From: Buddleja alternifolia
Taxonomy: Eukaryota; Streptophyta; Magnoliopsida; Lamiales; Scrophulariaceae
Assembly: GCA_019426215.1 (NCBI GenBank)
Contig: CM033396.1
Location: 27,667,101-27,731,100, forward strand
DNA length: 64,000 nt
Reading direction: 5' to 3'
The translations under genes were made by a program, and so were the position numbers. Of this stretch, positions 53,095 through 64,000 are shown piece by piece. A model generated the notes under the pieces. That model worked only from the letters and a program-made list of their open reading frames with translations, was not told the origin of the DNA and did not search any database. Every line of letters starts with the position of its first letter. Position 1 is the stretch's first letter.

Positions 53095-56000
53095 TCACTT
53101 TCCAAACTTGCTGTGAACTACCTGCCAAATTCTATTCACAATATCAGTATGAGTAGTGTGTGTTGTTATGTATAACCTACTATTTCGCTCCTGCCATATG
53201 TGATAGACTATTGCTGCCAGCAAAGCCCTCTTTCGACAACTTAAACTACTTTTACCTTTGCTAATCTTCAAACACCAGTTCATCATCTCTCCCCAATCAT
53301 CCTTGTTACAAGTGAGCCCCAATCTCTGCTAACAGCTATAATTGAGAGCCTTAGCAAAAGGACATCTGAAAATTATGTGGAATCTAGTCTCCACTGCTGA
53401 TCTACAAAACAAACAGTTCCAATGTTCAAGATTTTGCCACACCCCCATTCAATCTTTTGTTTTCAATCTGTTTTTGCAAGCCATCTAGAAGATAATTCTG
53501 TGTCGAGCTATAGGTCCAGGGCCCCAAACCATTTTTCGCCAACTCACTTGTTCGATGTGTTCCACAGAATGAAGGTATGCATTTTTTACTGAGAATTTCC
53601 CCATCTTCCATCGATTATGAACTATATCAATGTCATCACTAAACACATCTCGAACTTGAACCATCTTTTTCCATAGCCATGAATCAGTTGCCTTGGCCTC
53701 TACTGTCCAAGTATTTTTAGTCTTTAGATAATAGGCATTCACCCATCTAATCCACAAAGTATCACCTTTCTCTGCAATATTCCAAATTTGCTTGAAAATG
53801 GCAGCTATATTCCACTTTCCAATGGAAATGATCCCCAAGCCTCCTTCCTGTTTTGGTAGGCAAACATCTTGCCAACTCACAGGAGCATAAAATCTACCAT
53901 TGGCCCTACCACTCCACAAATAAGCCCTACACAGTCTCCCAATCTCATGAATCATAGCCAAGGGGATAGGGAAAATCTGGCTCCAAAACATTTGAACCCC
54001 AAAAATGACAGCTTTAACTAACATAACCCTACCAGCAAATGATAAAACCTTAGAAGTCCATGATGTGATTCTTGACATAATCTTCTCAATCAGAGGAGCA
54101 CAATTCTTAATAGTGAGTCTGGAAGAAATCAAAGGTACCCCCAGATATCTCATAGGCAATTCACCATCAACATAACCAGTACACATGAGCAACAATCTTT
54201 TATTTTCCTCACTAACCCCACTAACAATCAATTGAATTTTGTCTAAATTCGCTTTTAGACCAGACACTTCTGAAAAAATTTCAAAACAAGCTTGAATATG
54301 AGTTATAGGTTTTTCCTCACCCTTACAAAACATCATCAGGTCATCTGCAAAGCACAGATTGACCAAACCCACTTTCTTACATCTAGGATGAAATTTGAAA
54401 TCAGGGGTAGAATGAAGAACTTTGAATTGTCTAGACAAATAATCCATTATGATCACAAACAGATAAGGTGACATTGGGTCACCCTGTCTTAAACCCCTTG
54501 GACCTTGAAAATGTCCAAACATTGAACCATTAATCATGAAAGAAAAGCTTACACTGGATACACATAGCATAATAATCTGGATAAACTCCTCAGGGAAGCC
54601 ATAAGCCCTGAGCACCTCTTCTAAGAATCGCCAACTAATTGTGTCATAAGCCTTCTTAATATCCACTTTAATCACTGCTCTAGGAGATACACCCTTCCTG
54701 TTGTATCCCCGAACTAACTCATGACATAAGATCACATTTTCAACTATTGATCTTTCTTGTATAAAGGCCCCTTGCGCTTTGTCAATCAGGTTGGGCAGAA
54801 ACATCTTGAGCCTATTGCAAATTACTTTAGAAATGATCTTGTATAATGTGGTGCAATAGGCAATAGGCCTAAAATCTCCTACTGAGTTGGGAGCCTTACA
54901 TTTGGGGATGAGATGGACAAGTGTATGATTGATCTCCCTCAGAATTCTCCTCTTGTTATAGCAGTCCATAATAGCTATAGAGACTTCCTCACCTATAACA
55001 GCCCAAGAACTCTTGAAAAAACCTAATGTAAACCGATCAGGGCCAGGGCACTTGTCCTCTGGAATAGAGAAAACAATGTGCTTAATCTCTTCTTGAGTGA
55101 CAGGAGTCCTAACCATCTCCACATCTGCTGCAGTAAGAGTATAGCCTTTAGCCACCACCTCAGGGTCAATCTGTGCAGTACCATTACTCACTGTCCCCAA
55201 CATCTGTTTGTAAAAAGAGAGGATTTCTTGCTGGATATCTTCTGTTTCAGTGAAGGTAATCCCATCAGAATTTAGTATGGACCTAATCTTGCCCTGATTC
55301 TGCTTTTCCTTCATCCTAGCAAAAAAATATATGGTACACTCATCAAATTTATGATAGAACCCTGTTTTAGCTTTTTGTTTGATGAACTCCACCTCAGCTA
55401 CTAGTAATGCCCTGAGAGTGCCATAAGTTTTCCTTTCTTGTTCAATCACTGCATCATTAAATGGAGAGGCTTGTAGGACCATTCTGATAGCCTTTAATTT
55501 CTGTCTTTCAGTCTCCACTCTGTGACTAATCTCAGAGTAGAATTCCTTGTGCAAATTTTTCAATCTTCCTTTAATGTTTTTACACTTTTGAACCACTCTA
55601 TACATCCGACAACCATCTACATATTTTCCCCATTCTTCCTTCACTATACCAGCATATTGGGGATGATGTCGCCAACCATTCAATAATTTAAAAGGGGATT
55701 TACCCCTTTGTACTGCCTTTAAACTCAAGATCATCGGGCAATGATCAGAAATATCTTTGTCTGGAAAGTGTACTCCAAAACCCTCCATTTTTAAGAACCA
55801 CTCCACATTTGCAATCACTCGATCAAGTTTGCAGTAGGTTCGCGAAGCATGTTGGTGATGGTTGCTCCAGGTATAGAAAAATCCAGTGTATGGAATGTCT
55901 TTTAACCCTACCAGATCAAAACAATCTTTCATAACTAAGTTACCCCCACTAAAATTACCATCACTAGTACATTTCTCATCCTGATTAAGGGTTGCATTCC

Positions 56001-56409
56001 AATCCTCCATCAAGACCCAGGGCTCTCTGTAATCAAGGTTTGATATCTCCTGCTAAAGCCTTTGTCTCCCACCTTCACCATTAAGTCCATACACCATGGA
56101 TATTATAGAAGTATAACTATCTATAGACATTCTACAAGTAATCATTTGCTCAGACACCTTAAGAACTACCCCCTTTGTTGTACTTTTCCTCCAAAGGACC
56201 CATATTCTTCCATTATCTGCTGCTATATATTTATTCACTATCTGCCATTGGTCACCAAAACTACTTGCTATATTTTGAAATTTTTTTGGTTTAATTCTAG
56301 TTTCCACAATAGCCATCACATCCATTTTATTTGCCTCAATAAGCTTCCTTACAGCCTGCTGTTTCTCAGCTATTTTGAGGCCGCGTATGTTCCAAGTCCC
56401 CACAATCAT
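53095..56409 (-). pseudogene. LINE ORF2: endonuclease / reverse transcriptase
   Basis: Starts MIVGTWNIRGL at 56409. The AP-endonuclease domain (about residues 1-230) keeps the Asn, Glu (VETRI) and SDHCPM motifs. The reverse transcriptase (about 430-720) has GLRQGDPMSPYLF and FADDLMMF with both catalytic aspartates; the zf-RVT tail keeps WRKMVWGPGPIARHR and, further on, CLFCRSAVETRFHIIFRC. The frame is unbroken by indels as far as I can read. It is closed by stops at 56053 (after GGRQRL), at 53485 (where W is expected after RHRIIF), and two more in the tail. The stops are of the kind produced by C-to-T change. Confidence 0.9.
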
Positions 56410-56539
56410 GTAATATGTGAGGAACTAGGACCCCCTGCCTCTGCCTCTAAGACTGACCCCGTTTTACTAAGCACATGAAATAGATTGGATAAGGCGTTTT
56501 GTACCTCTGCTATGTCTGTTTTATCCCCCCAGTTACTTT

Positions 56540-57708
56540 CCTTTTTCTGCTTTGAGCTTCGCATCTTCTCGCCAATCCATCATCTTCTCTTTACCTCTGG
56601 TGGCTAGCTGTTGAAGAGAGGTCTTATGGCCCTTTTCTTCCAACTCCTCCCTGCCACTGTGAGGGGCAATATTTTGTGTCACATTTGGTACCATAACAGT
56701 CTATTGAGAAATGTTAGCCCCTAGTTTATGCCACTGTAGGGTGATGTGCTTCTTACATTCAACCTCCTTATGTCCCCATGTCTTGGATCGTGCACATTGC
56801 ACAGGTTGCCATTCATATCTCACTGGTTGTATGGTAACCTTTCCATCAAATCCATTCCTAATAGGTATCTCCTTCGGCAAATCAGCTGCTCCCAACTCAA
56901 TTTTCACCAATACTCTAGCATAGTCCAGCTTTACTTTCCTAGCCGTGAGTTCATCAGTATACAAGGGCTCACCAATTTTGCTAGCGATCTTACTCAAGCT
57001 ATGCACTCCCCACATCCCCATCAGAAGTTTAGGAAACTGTACCCAAATGGGTACTGTTTTGACCTCTTCCAGCTCCATACCTTCAGCCCAACGCCGAAAG
57101 ATCAACGGTTTCGAGTAAGAAAATTGTGTACCTCGGTGTAACACAACATTGAGATCATCTTCATTCTCAAACCATAGTATAAAATGGCCCTCATCTTGCC
57201 TAACCACCATTGGCATAACCAGACCCTTCCAACGTCCCTTGAGAAAGTTAACCATAATTGCAGTAGACAACTGTTGGCCCAGGGTGAACGCTGACAAAGA
57301 AAATTGCCAGTATTCCATCTCTGGAGCCACATCCTCTCGAGTGATACACACTTCATCTCCTTCACATATAAATTTTTGTAGTTGGAAACCCCCACTCCCA
57401 TCCTGATTTTCTTGAAACAAATCACTCCAAGACTTTTGAGTAGGATTTCTCACCTTCTCCGTTGGTACAGGTTGCTCAACATCAGGTTGTAAGGCTCCAG
57501 AATGAACCTCGACTTCAATTTCTCCTCCCATAAGCTCAAATCCAGAATCCCCAAATTTTAACCCTAGCTCATTCGACCACAACCCTGTTTTGGACTGAGT
57601 TTCAGGGACATCTTGGCCAAAGCCCCCCGAGTCTGGATGTAGAGAATGAGTCTCTTCCATTGGTGTAGCAGGTAGTGCCGCCGGTCGCCGTTCTCGCTTC
57701 CTCGCCAT
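56540..57708 (-). pseudogene. LINE ORF1: RNA-binding protein with DUF4283
   Basis: ORF1 proteins of plant L1s bind the element RNA. The start chosen is MARKRERR at 57708. An acidic N-terminal third is followed by DUF4283 (about residues 125-260; FSLSAFTLGQQLSTAIM, MWGVHSLSKIASKIGEPLY) and a zinc knuckle in which one of the usual cysteines reads serine (CARSKTWGHKEVEC). A TAG at 56701 truncates the frame; the same frame continues beyond it to about 56540. Confidence 0.8.
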
Positions 57709-57889
57709 GATTGGTTTTACTGCGCACAATAGCTCTTCTATCTTACGCCCAGAGAAAACCTCTAAAACCCCTCTTTCCTTTTTCTTTATAATGTGATGAA
57801 TGTTATTTTCATATAAAAACATGCTAGCACATCCAACGAATGTGTAATACGTTACCAAGGGTGATTTAACAACACCCAAAATAAACGCC

Positions 57890-58844
57890 CCTCAGAATCA
57901 CTGCTTCCGACCGAGGCTACTTCTTAAAATTCAAAGCCCCCTTTTTTGAGGCTAACATAGGTGAAGCAATAAATGCCCCCCGAACGCTTGAGAGCTCAGC
58001 CGAGGATAGCCCACCTTATGATCCTTCCAGCATTACCAAGAGGGTATGAGTTAAAAAATAACCCCCCCTCCGACATGGAATCCGGACCGAGATCTTACAA
58101 ATATAATTAAGGTGATAATGCACCTCATACGTACAAAACTAAGGTGTGTATCCACCTCATACCAACATGGCAAAAGTAATATTTCACTTTATACGCCAAG
58201 CAAAAAAACACCCATCTAACCCCCTGGTATCAGAAGAATAACACTTACTCCTGAATACGAATCGCATATTAAGGAGTAGGGGGTAAGGAATGGAGAGATA
58301 AACAAACAGCTAGCTAGTGAGCAAACATTTAACTAGTACCTAACCAACATGCAAGGGCCATGGATATCTAATATTTCGGCCAAGCATTCTTCAAATTGAA
58401 GAATAGAAAATGTACCCAAGAGGCATTCACCTCTAGCGGTCGTTAAAAATCACAAATGGTGCGTTAAAATAGCAAAGTGCTTAAGCTAAAACTCACGAAG
58501 CTGCAAGGTACTAAGGCAAGAGTAGAATAAATAATCTATCACTCAGAAAAGTACGCCCACGACGTGCTAAGATAGCTAGGAGACGAAAAAAGATAGCCAA
58601 TATTAATGAAAATCCCAAAAGGTAACATGCCAAAGGGATAGTAAATATCCGATAAGCCTCAAAAGGCTACAAGTCAAAACATAACAATTCAAGGACGAAG
58701 TTAGCCCATCTATGGGCAATCAAGAATAAGTCTTACAAATGATAACACTAGAGATAGAATAAAGATAGTTAAAAAAAATAGATGAATAAACCCTGAAGGG
58801 TAAAAGCATAAGAGGGCCTAAAAGCTACGAAGGTGACCAACGCC
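57890..58844. other. Non-coding gypsy interior right of the LINE
   Basis: Contains diverged direct repeats around ACCTCATACGTAC / CACCTCATACCAAC (58110-58170) and many short AAGGTG units. No reading frame above 60 codons, and no pol motif. This is where reverse transcriptase and integrase would be expected. Confidence 0.45.
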
Positions 58845-59143
58845 TCAACTAGCGGTACCGCCTCCCGCATCGATCTCCCAGTCACTGGTATCGGGAACAT
58901 TCTCGTATAGCCACGTAAAATCATCGTCGGGGTACCAGCCACTCTCGCGAAGAGTCCTACAGCATTTGCGCACCGTCTTGGTCATAAAGCCCCGAGCAAC
59001 CTTATACGCCCGTGGTTGCACTCCTCAATAAAGGCGACACTCTTGCGAAATTGATCCACCGCCGACCTTTTGGAATCACTTAGAGTTTTCTTCCCAATGT
59101 CCAAGCTAAGGAAGTAGCTACCATCAGACTTCTCTGTCTCAAG

Positions 59144-59720
59144 TAGGGGTGTTCATCGGTCGGTTTTTTAACCGAACCGAATCGAAATTTCAGACCGAAA
59201 ACCGAACCGAACAGTGTCGGTTCGGTTATTTTTATTTTATTTTTACTTTTGTTTGGCTATTGTTGTTCACTTTTTCTTTGGGATGCATACATTTATATAT
59301 TTATAATTATGTTTAGCACGTCCAACTAAAATTGACATAATGAAATTTAAAAGTGAACCGGTTCGGTTCGATTTTTCGGTATAAATAAATAAATAAATTA
59401 GATATAAATAAATAATTGAAATTTAATTATGACTAATTTTAATTCATTTTCTTTATTTTCCTATAAGTTGTCACTAGGAAACACATTTTTTATAATTTTT
59501 GATCTATATTATACTATATAAAAAAATTAAAAAAAAATAATATTTTTTTTTTTCGGTTTTTCAGTTAACCGACCGAACCGAACCTCCAAACCGAAAAACC
59601 AAAATTTGCAAAAGAAAAAACTGAAAACCGAACTGAAATTTTCGGTTCGGTTTTCGGTCCGGACCGAAATTTCGGTTCTCGATCAATTCGGTTGGTTCGG
59701 TTGATTCGTGAACACCCCTA
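59144..59720. mobile_element. hAT MITE with perfect ends and duplication
   Basis: 577 bp, TAGGGGTGTTCATCGG...GATTCGTGAACACCCCTA, flanked by exact GTCTCAAG (59136-59143, 59721-59728). Both subterminal regions are dense in CGGTTCGGTT/AACCGAACCG units. It splits the last exon of the antisense gene. Confidence 0.92.
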
Positions 59721-59870
59721 GTCTCAAGCTTCTTCTTGGCCTCCTTATATTTTCCCTCCCATTTGTCAGTTGAGTTCTTAGCTCTCCAGAACCGTGAAAG
59801 AAGTTTCTGGTTCTGTTGGGCACTATCTCGATGCTCCTTCTCCATCTCCTCGCACCTAAATCGAAGGCAG

Positions 59871-62396
59871 TGTAATAGTTGGACGTGTCGAACCTTAATT
59901 CCTACTCCTAAATTTGCAGATAGTGGTGAGCAGGGTCGAATCCACAGGGATTGGTTCAGATTATTTCTCAAATTACTAAAATTAAAATAAAGGGGGGGGG
60001 GATTTTTTTATAATTGATTAAACTCAAAATTACTAAAAATAAACTAAAAATTAAGAAAAGTAAAATTAAACAAGTAAACTAATTCAATAGATGATATATG
60101 TTATTTTTACACTAGTTTTCCCCCGTTTATTGACTTGGTTTTGATTGTTTCATTGATAATTTGATCACATATGATGCTTTGAACCCCGTTTTCTTTGCCT
60201 TGTTAGATTAGGTTAACAGTCGGGGCACAGAGCGAGAAATGAAGGCACAACGAAGCACTTTTGGAGAAAAACAGGGCAACGCCGCGGCGTTCAGCCACAA
60301 ACGCCGCGGTGATGAGCTGCAGAAGTGAACGCCGTGGCGATCACCATCCAACACCGCGGCGATGGTGAGGCAGAATGCGAACATTGCGGCGTTCAACCAC
60401 CAACGCCTTGAGAGATACACATGGGAGATAGACCATTTAGGTTAAAACACATGGGAGATACACTTGAGAGCTGCCAAACAAGAAAAATAGGAGAGAAACA
60501 CCTTGGAGAGAAGATAGAAGGCCACAACGTCTCTTTGGAAGCCCGGATTCACAAGACGACGGAGATTTCATCGAGGGATCCACTTCATCACGGTTATTCG
60601 GGAGTTGTTATATCTTTATTTCATAAAGTTGTCCAACTCTTTACAATGACTTGTATGATTCAAATCCATATTTGTGACATGAACATGAGCTAAACGAATT
60701 TGATTAAGGCCGTGGCTAGGCCGTTTATGTTATTTTGATTGTTGTTGTTTTGGTATTTATTGGATTAATGTTGGTTTTAGCTATGTATTCAATTGTTGAG
60801 CTCAATGCTTCGCTTGTTTGATCACCAAGTGTTCGATAAAATGCCTAGGTTAGAGATCGAGAGATAATAACCTAGGGAAGATATAAACATTGAATACCCT
60901 ATAGTTAAACCGACTAGAGATAGACTCAGTTTCTTTAGGTGGCTTTCCATTCACGTGGGGAATTCCTAGACCTTAAATGCATCTTTGTTAAGACGGGTTT
61001 TCATATAGAGATATATAGGAAATCGTTAACTAAGGTAGGGTTGCTATGCCAAGAGATTGGGTAGTACGTATGTTAGGGAATTTCGCCTTGGCTAAATCTA
61101 TCTAATAATCCAATAGAACCTTAATCACAATCGAAATACACAAATGGTTGAACCATGTGCCTTAATCGCTTCTCTTCTATCGTTTCTTCCACTTATTTGG
61201 TTATATCTCATTTTAGTGCTTAACTTAGTTAAATTAGTTTAAATCAAACCTTTTATCGACCGATCTAACTTAGAATTGGGTAATACAGTAGTCTTGGTAC
61301 TTAGATTATAGTTGTCCCTGCGGATATGATAAACCCGGACTTAACGTCCACTTTACTACTTACACGACCTAGTTCTCTTGCTAGGATTTTGTCGTGTCAA
61401 TAGATGGTGAGATTCTAGCCTAAGGAGTTATCTCCGTTTTGATTCCAAGAGTTGATCCTTGATGCAAAGATACTTCAATATTCATGAATAAATTGACTAT
61501 AGTTATGAACAAGCCCTAACAACCTAGTTTCTCCTTAATTTATCGATAACCAAAACAAGCTCTTTGATTACTTCTCTTATTGATTAAACAACCCTAAATA
61601 AGCTCTCAGGATTTAATTTAACAATAGCATTAAGAAATAGAGAAACACCAATTCAAACCAACAAACTCGCAAGCTCGGTTCATTTAGATTAGATCATATA
61701 TTCCCATAACAACAATCGAAAACTTGTCCATAATCAACGTTATTAACTGCCACAAATATTAGAATTGACCAAATAATTACGGATTTGGGATTCTAATTAG
61801 CTATATATTATTCCGACGATCAAATAACGGGCCATTATTATTCACTTAATCAAAATAATAATATCAACAAATACAGAAATTTTGTAAATACTCAAGAACA
61901 AAGAAGGAATAAATATAAATTAGATCTCACAACTTTTGTAGAATCAAAACTTGAATAATCTTTGGCTAGAACTTGAGTTTTTAGCAATACATCTTCAATG
62001 GAACAAAACACAGAAAACGTGTAATATGATATAGTGTAGAAGAGAGAATAAAATTCCAGCAATATCTAATTATATATGCCTAGCCAAAAGACTCCTAACT
62101 AAATCAAACTCTAATTCTAATGGAATAAGGAAACTAATTCCTTAATAGAATAAAATACTAATAAGACTCCTAAAAAAAAAAACAGGAAAGCTCCTAAAAA
62201 ATAGGAATTTCCCTTCCTACTTCACTCTAAAATAACGTGTCTTCTTCTTTTTCTTCCTTTTTCTTCTTTTATGAACTTTCACCTATCAAAATAGAAAATC
62301 ATAATAAATATCTATTATTTAAACTCAAATACCAATAAAACAATAAAGGACTTCTATGAAAAATATGCATAAAATGCATACTAACACCGCCTGACA
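59871..62396 (-). repeat. Solo LTR (about 1.2 kb) interrupted by another solo LTR
   Basis: The left edge, complemented, ends with CCCTGTGGATTCGACCCTG...ACACGTCCAACTATTACA, the U5 phrase of plant gypsy LTRs. The right edge, complemented, begins TGTCAGGCGGTGTTAG. A minus-strand TATA-like TATATAATTAG lies near 62070. No internal region or primer site follows, and I could not find a matching five-base duplication, so both ends are approximate. It lies between two exons of the antisense gene. Confidence 0.5.
60092..61399 (+). mobile_element. Solo LTR related to the young element at 37276-43331
   Basis: 1308 bp from TGATATATGTTATTTTTACAC to TTGTCGTGTCA, flanked by an exact ATAGA duplication (60087-60091, 61400-61404). 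Its first and last 40-100 bases resemble the complemented LTR ends of the element at 37-43 kb (TGATAGGAGTCATTTTTAC; CCCGGACTT...GTCCACTTTA...ACACGAC; CGTGTCA). The middle, which includes a GC-rich patch at 60280-60420 with CGCCGCGGCG palindromes, is different. Confidence 0.85.
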
Positions 62397-63818
62397 AAAA
62401 TAATAATTGGGTAAAAATCTCAGTCGCGCGAACATGTAGCCTCTAAATAATGGCAATAACACGTGTAAACGCTTACCCAACCAGCCCTTGTGCAAATCTC
62501 CGTAAGGATGCTCAACCGGTAGGGATGATAAGCGGGTAGAGACTTAATTCCTGACGACTATCCTCATCATAGACCAAGGAGTCACAAGATCCGTAGTATC
62601 CCAAAAGGAGCTGACGTTGGGGTCCAAGTTCACCCCAGAATTAAACAAACCAGTGACAAGTCCGTAGGAGCTAGAGTTCCTCAGAGAATAACTATGAGCA
62701 TGCTTCGCCGGTGGAGCTGGTGAAGGCAAAGAATACGAGGGCACATGCCCCCCCTCCCCCGGAATGGCATGTCCCCCTTGAGGGGCTACTTTTTTGCCAC
62801 GGCTAACTCTAGGAGACGAGTGGGCTGAGTCCCCAAGAGCGTTTTCACCACCCCCTATCTCTAACACAACAGTCCCTTGAGAGCCAGCAGGGGTGCCCAA
62901 CTTAGGGCTATGAGCACCCTTAGAGCCTAAACCTGCCATCATGGAGTCAAAATCCAAAGTGCATGGTACCAGCTCAGATGGGGCAAAATCTAGGGGCGTA
63001 ACAACCACGGTCACGCTTTTCTGGGCAAGGTACGAAGGCGCTGGCAGATCGACCCCCTCACTATGGTTAGGTACAACATGGGGAGTCACGGGGGTGGTAC
63101 AGTTCGCCTGGCCACCCTTGGACACCCTGACACCTGCAATAAATACATAAAATCACCAAGTGTTAGTACATAAGAGCATGAGGCTAGACAATACTTAAAA
63201 GTTACAACATGAAGTACTAAAAAGTGAAAGCATGAGTACCATGAGTATAAAATTGGCTAACGTCAAATCTACTATCAAATAAACCCTCCTGGCTAAAGAT
63301 AACTCTAAGTTGTTTTTGCACGCGGGTGACACGATGAGGGGCAACGCTCCCATTCCAACGCGAAGGCATTGATATACCTAAAAGTTACAACATGAGGCAT
63401 GTATAGCGCAGAATTACACTTCTTAGCCCTGAATAGAACCTGAAAGGCATCCAAATTTATTTCGAGGCCTAACTCGGTGAACCGAGAAACAAAACCCTCA
63501 AAGAAGGTAAAACAAGTAGGGGTTAACTGGCTTGTGCAAATGTGATAATGAACGATTTCCCTAAAAAGCCTATGGTAGAGAAATGTGAGCCCCGAATGAA
63601 ATAACTCTAAGTACAAGGTCACATGCCCCTCTGGAGGGTCAGAAATCCGACAACCCGCTATAGGTATGGGCAACTCGAAGTCCACCACAGTATCCTCGAA
63701 CAGTGCTAAAAGTTCAGCTTCAGTGATAGTGGAATCATAAGAGTCAAAAGCAAGGCTCTCCTAAAGAGCCGGACCCTCATTATCCGGGGAAGAATGGCTC
63801 CCTCGCCTTATGAAAAGA

Positions 63819-64000
63819 TAGGGGGCCTAATTAACAACAGTTCCTAAATAGATATTATCCAAAATGATAGCACACATACATACAAAGGAAATTAATCAAA
63901 AACAAGCAAGGGTCAACCCGACGTCGACATCACGACCTTAAGCACACCCCCCGAGGCGAATCAAACTAAGGGAAGGTGAATTAATCACCTCGTGGGCCTC
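63819..64000. other. Non-coding gypsy interior at the right edge
   Basis: No reading frame. Probably the first intron or 5-prime untranslated part of the antisense gene, since an acceptor-like TTAATTAG precedes the exon at 63818 on the minus strand. Confidence 0.3.

Larger units (their letters stand above)
52998..57880 (-). mobile_element. Near full-length L1-type LINE
   Basis: About 4.9 kb with ORF1 (DUF4283 plus zinc knuckle) and ORF2 (endonuclease, reverse transcriptase, zf-RVT), ending in a poly(A) seen as the T run at 53008-53017 on the plus strand. It inserted in the gypsy element in the opposite orientation. Possible target duplication AATAACACC (left) / AACAACACC (right, near 57866) is imperfect, so the 5-prime end is approximate. 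Confidence 0.88.
58845..63818 (-). pseudogene. Antisense gene of the gypsy element (Transposase_28-like domain), multi-exon
   Basis: Exon pieces on the minus strand, opposite to gag: 63818 to about 63262 with a domain matching the Pfam 'putative gypsy type transposon' (Transposase_28) pattern (PPEGHVTLYLELFHSGLTF, QLTPTCFTFFEGFVSRFTELG); 63136 to about 62544, a Pro/Ser/Gly-rich spacer, entered through a textbook acceptor (TTTATTGCAG at 63137-63146); 59862-59729 plus 59135-58845, a charged helix (EEMEKEHRDSAQQNQKLLSRF) and an acidic C-terminus ending DAGGGTAS. Breaks: TAG near 63764, frame slips near 63340 and 59020, and a hAT MITE in the last exon. Tat-lineage elements are known to carry such extra ORFs between pol and 3-prime LTR. 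Function unknown. Confidence 0.6.
49585..64000 (+). mobile_element. Ty3/gypsy element of Tat/Retand type without pol, continues past the right edge
   Basis: The 5-prime LTR (49585-50075) is followed by a TTGGCGTCGTCTGTGGGAA primer site, gag (50116-51907), protease (51957-52673), about 1.2 kb of non-coding sequence (interrupted by a LINE), and a gene on the opposite strand (58845-63818). No reverse transcriptase, RNase H or integrase occurs between protease and antisense gene, so this copy or its lineage is non-autonomous. The 3-prime LTR must lie beyond 64000. Later insertions inside it: LINE 52998-57880, hAT MITE 59144-59720, and solo LTRs 59871-62396 and 60092-61399. Confidence 0.75.

Noticed and set aside
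55078..57406. Plus-strand frames opposite the LINE ORFs (e.g. 56062-56478, 56746-57141)
   Set aside because: Antisense shadows of a coding region with clear LINE domains.
59871..62396. This interval as a complete LTR retrotransposon with the inner repeat as its interior
   Set aside because: The inner block has its own TG/CA ends and an exact ATAGA duplication and opposite orientation, so it is a separate solo LTR inserted in another.

Overview
The window looks like repeat-rich nuclear DNA of a eudicot plant. It is built almost entirely of nested transposable elements: CACTA, hAT, Mutator-like and PIF/Harbinger DNA transposons, Ty1/copia and Ty3/gypsy LTR retrotransposons, and L1-type LINEs. 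I see one convincing ordinary host gene, an intronless DC1-domain (Cys/His-rich C1) gene at 47740-48702 on the minus strand. Plant features include the DC1 family, the TNP2-type CACTA transposase, LINE ORF1 with a DUF4283 domain, and LTR primer sites of plant copia/gypsy type. The unknown long reading frame at 33014-37035 reminds me of retrotransposon-linked proteins of Lamiales genomes, but that order-level guess is weak. No tRNA, rRNA or CRISPR is visible. Layout, 1-12.7 kb: the 5-prime half of a TNP2-bearing CACTA element (minus strand, running off the left edge, terminus at 5912) that carries a MITE and what looks like a captured two-exon host gene piece. Next comes a fragment of an unknown gene cut in two by a gag-only LTR retrotransposon (6219-10783, plus) whose 3-prime LTR holds a LINE tail. 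Then a PIF/Harbinger MITE, a long inverted repeat and a second CACTA terminus against a LINE scrap. Layout, 13.2-32.1 kb: a Mutator-like element with long terminal repeats, then a CACTA relic (14913-32080) that acts as a container. Inside it sit a gag-less copia element (15183-19368), a hAT element (19470-20128), and a second hAT element (20649-31012) that itself contains a decayed copia with 1.5-1.7 kb LTRs (21053-30720), which contains a third hAT MITE. Layout, 32.1-45.3 kb: a truncated retroelement (33009-44879) with one long unknown reading frame broken by stops and a frameshift. Its 3-prime LTR was split, six bases in, by a young element (37276-43331; two 1631-bp LTRs, GTTAG target duplication, tRNA-Asp-type primer site) that encodes a 319-residue protein I cannot assign. 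A truncated short-LTR copia and a hairpin element follow. Layout, 45.5-49.6 kb: the DC1 gene with W-box-like motifs upstream, then two small retrotransposition scars (a poly(A)-only insertion and a 155-bp solo LTR). Layout, 49.6-64 kb: a gypsy element of the Tat/Retand type that has gag and protease but no visible reverse transcriptase or integrase, and carries a spliced gene on the opposite strand with a Transposase_28-like domain. It has been invaded by a LINE, a hAT MITE and two nested solo LTRs. The coding regions of most elements are pseudogenes; where I could read them, many stops are explicable as C-to-T changes (CAA/CAG or TGG codons). Element boundaries marked with target-site duplications were read directly from the sequence; family names rest on recognised motifs, and no database search was possible.
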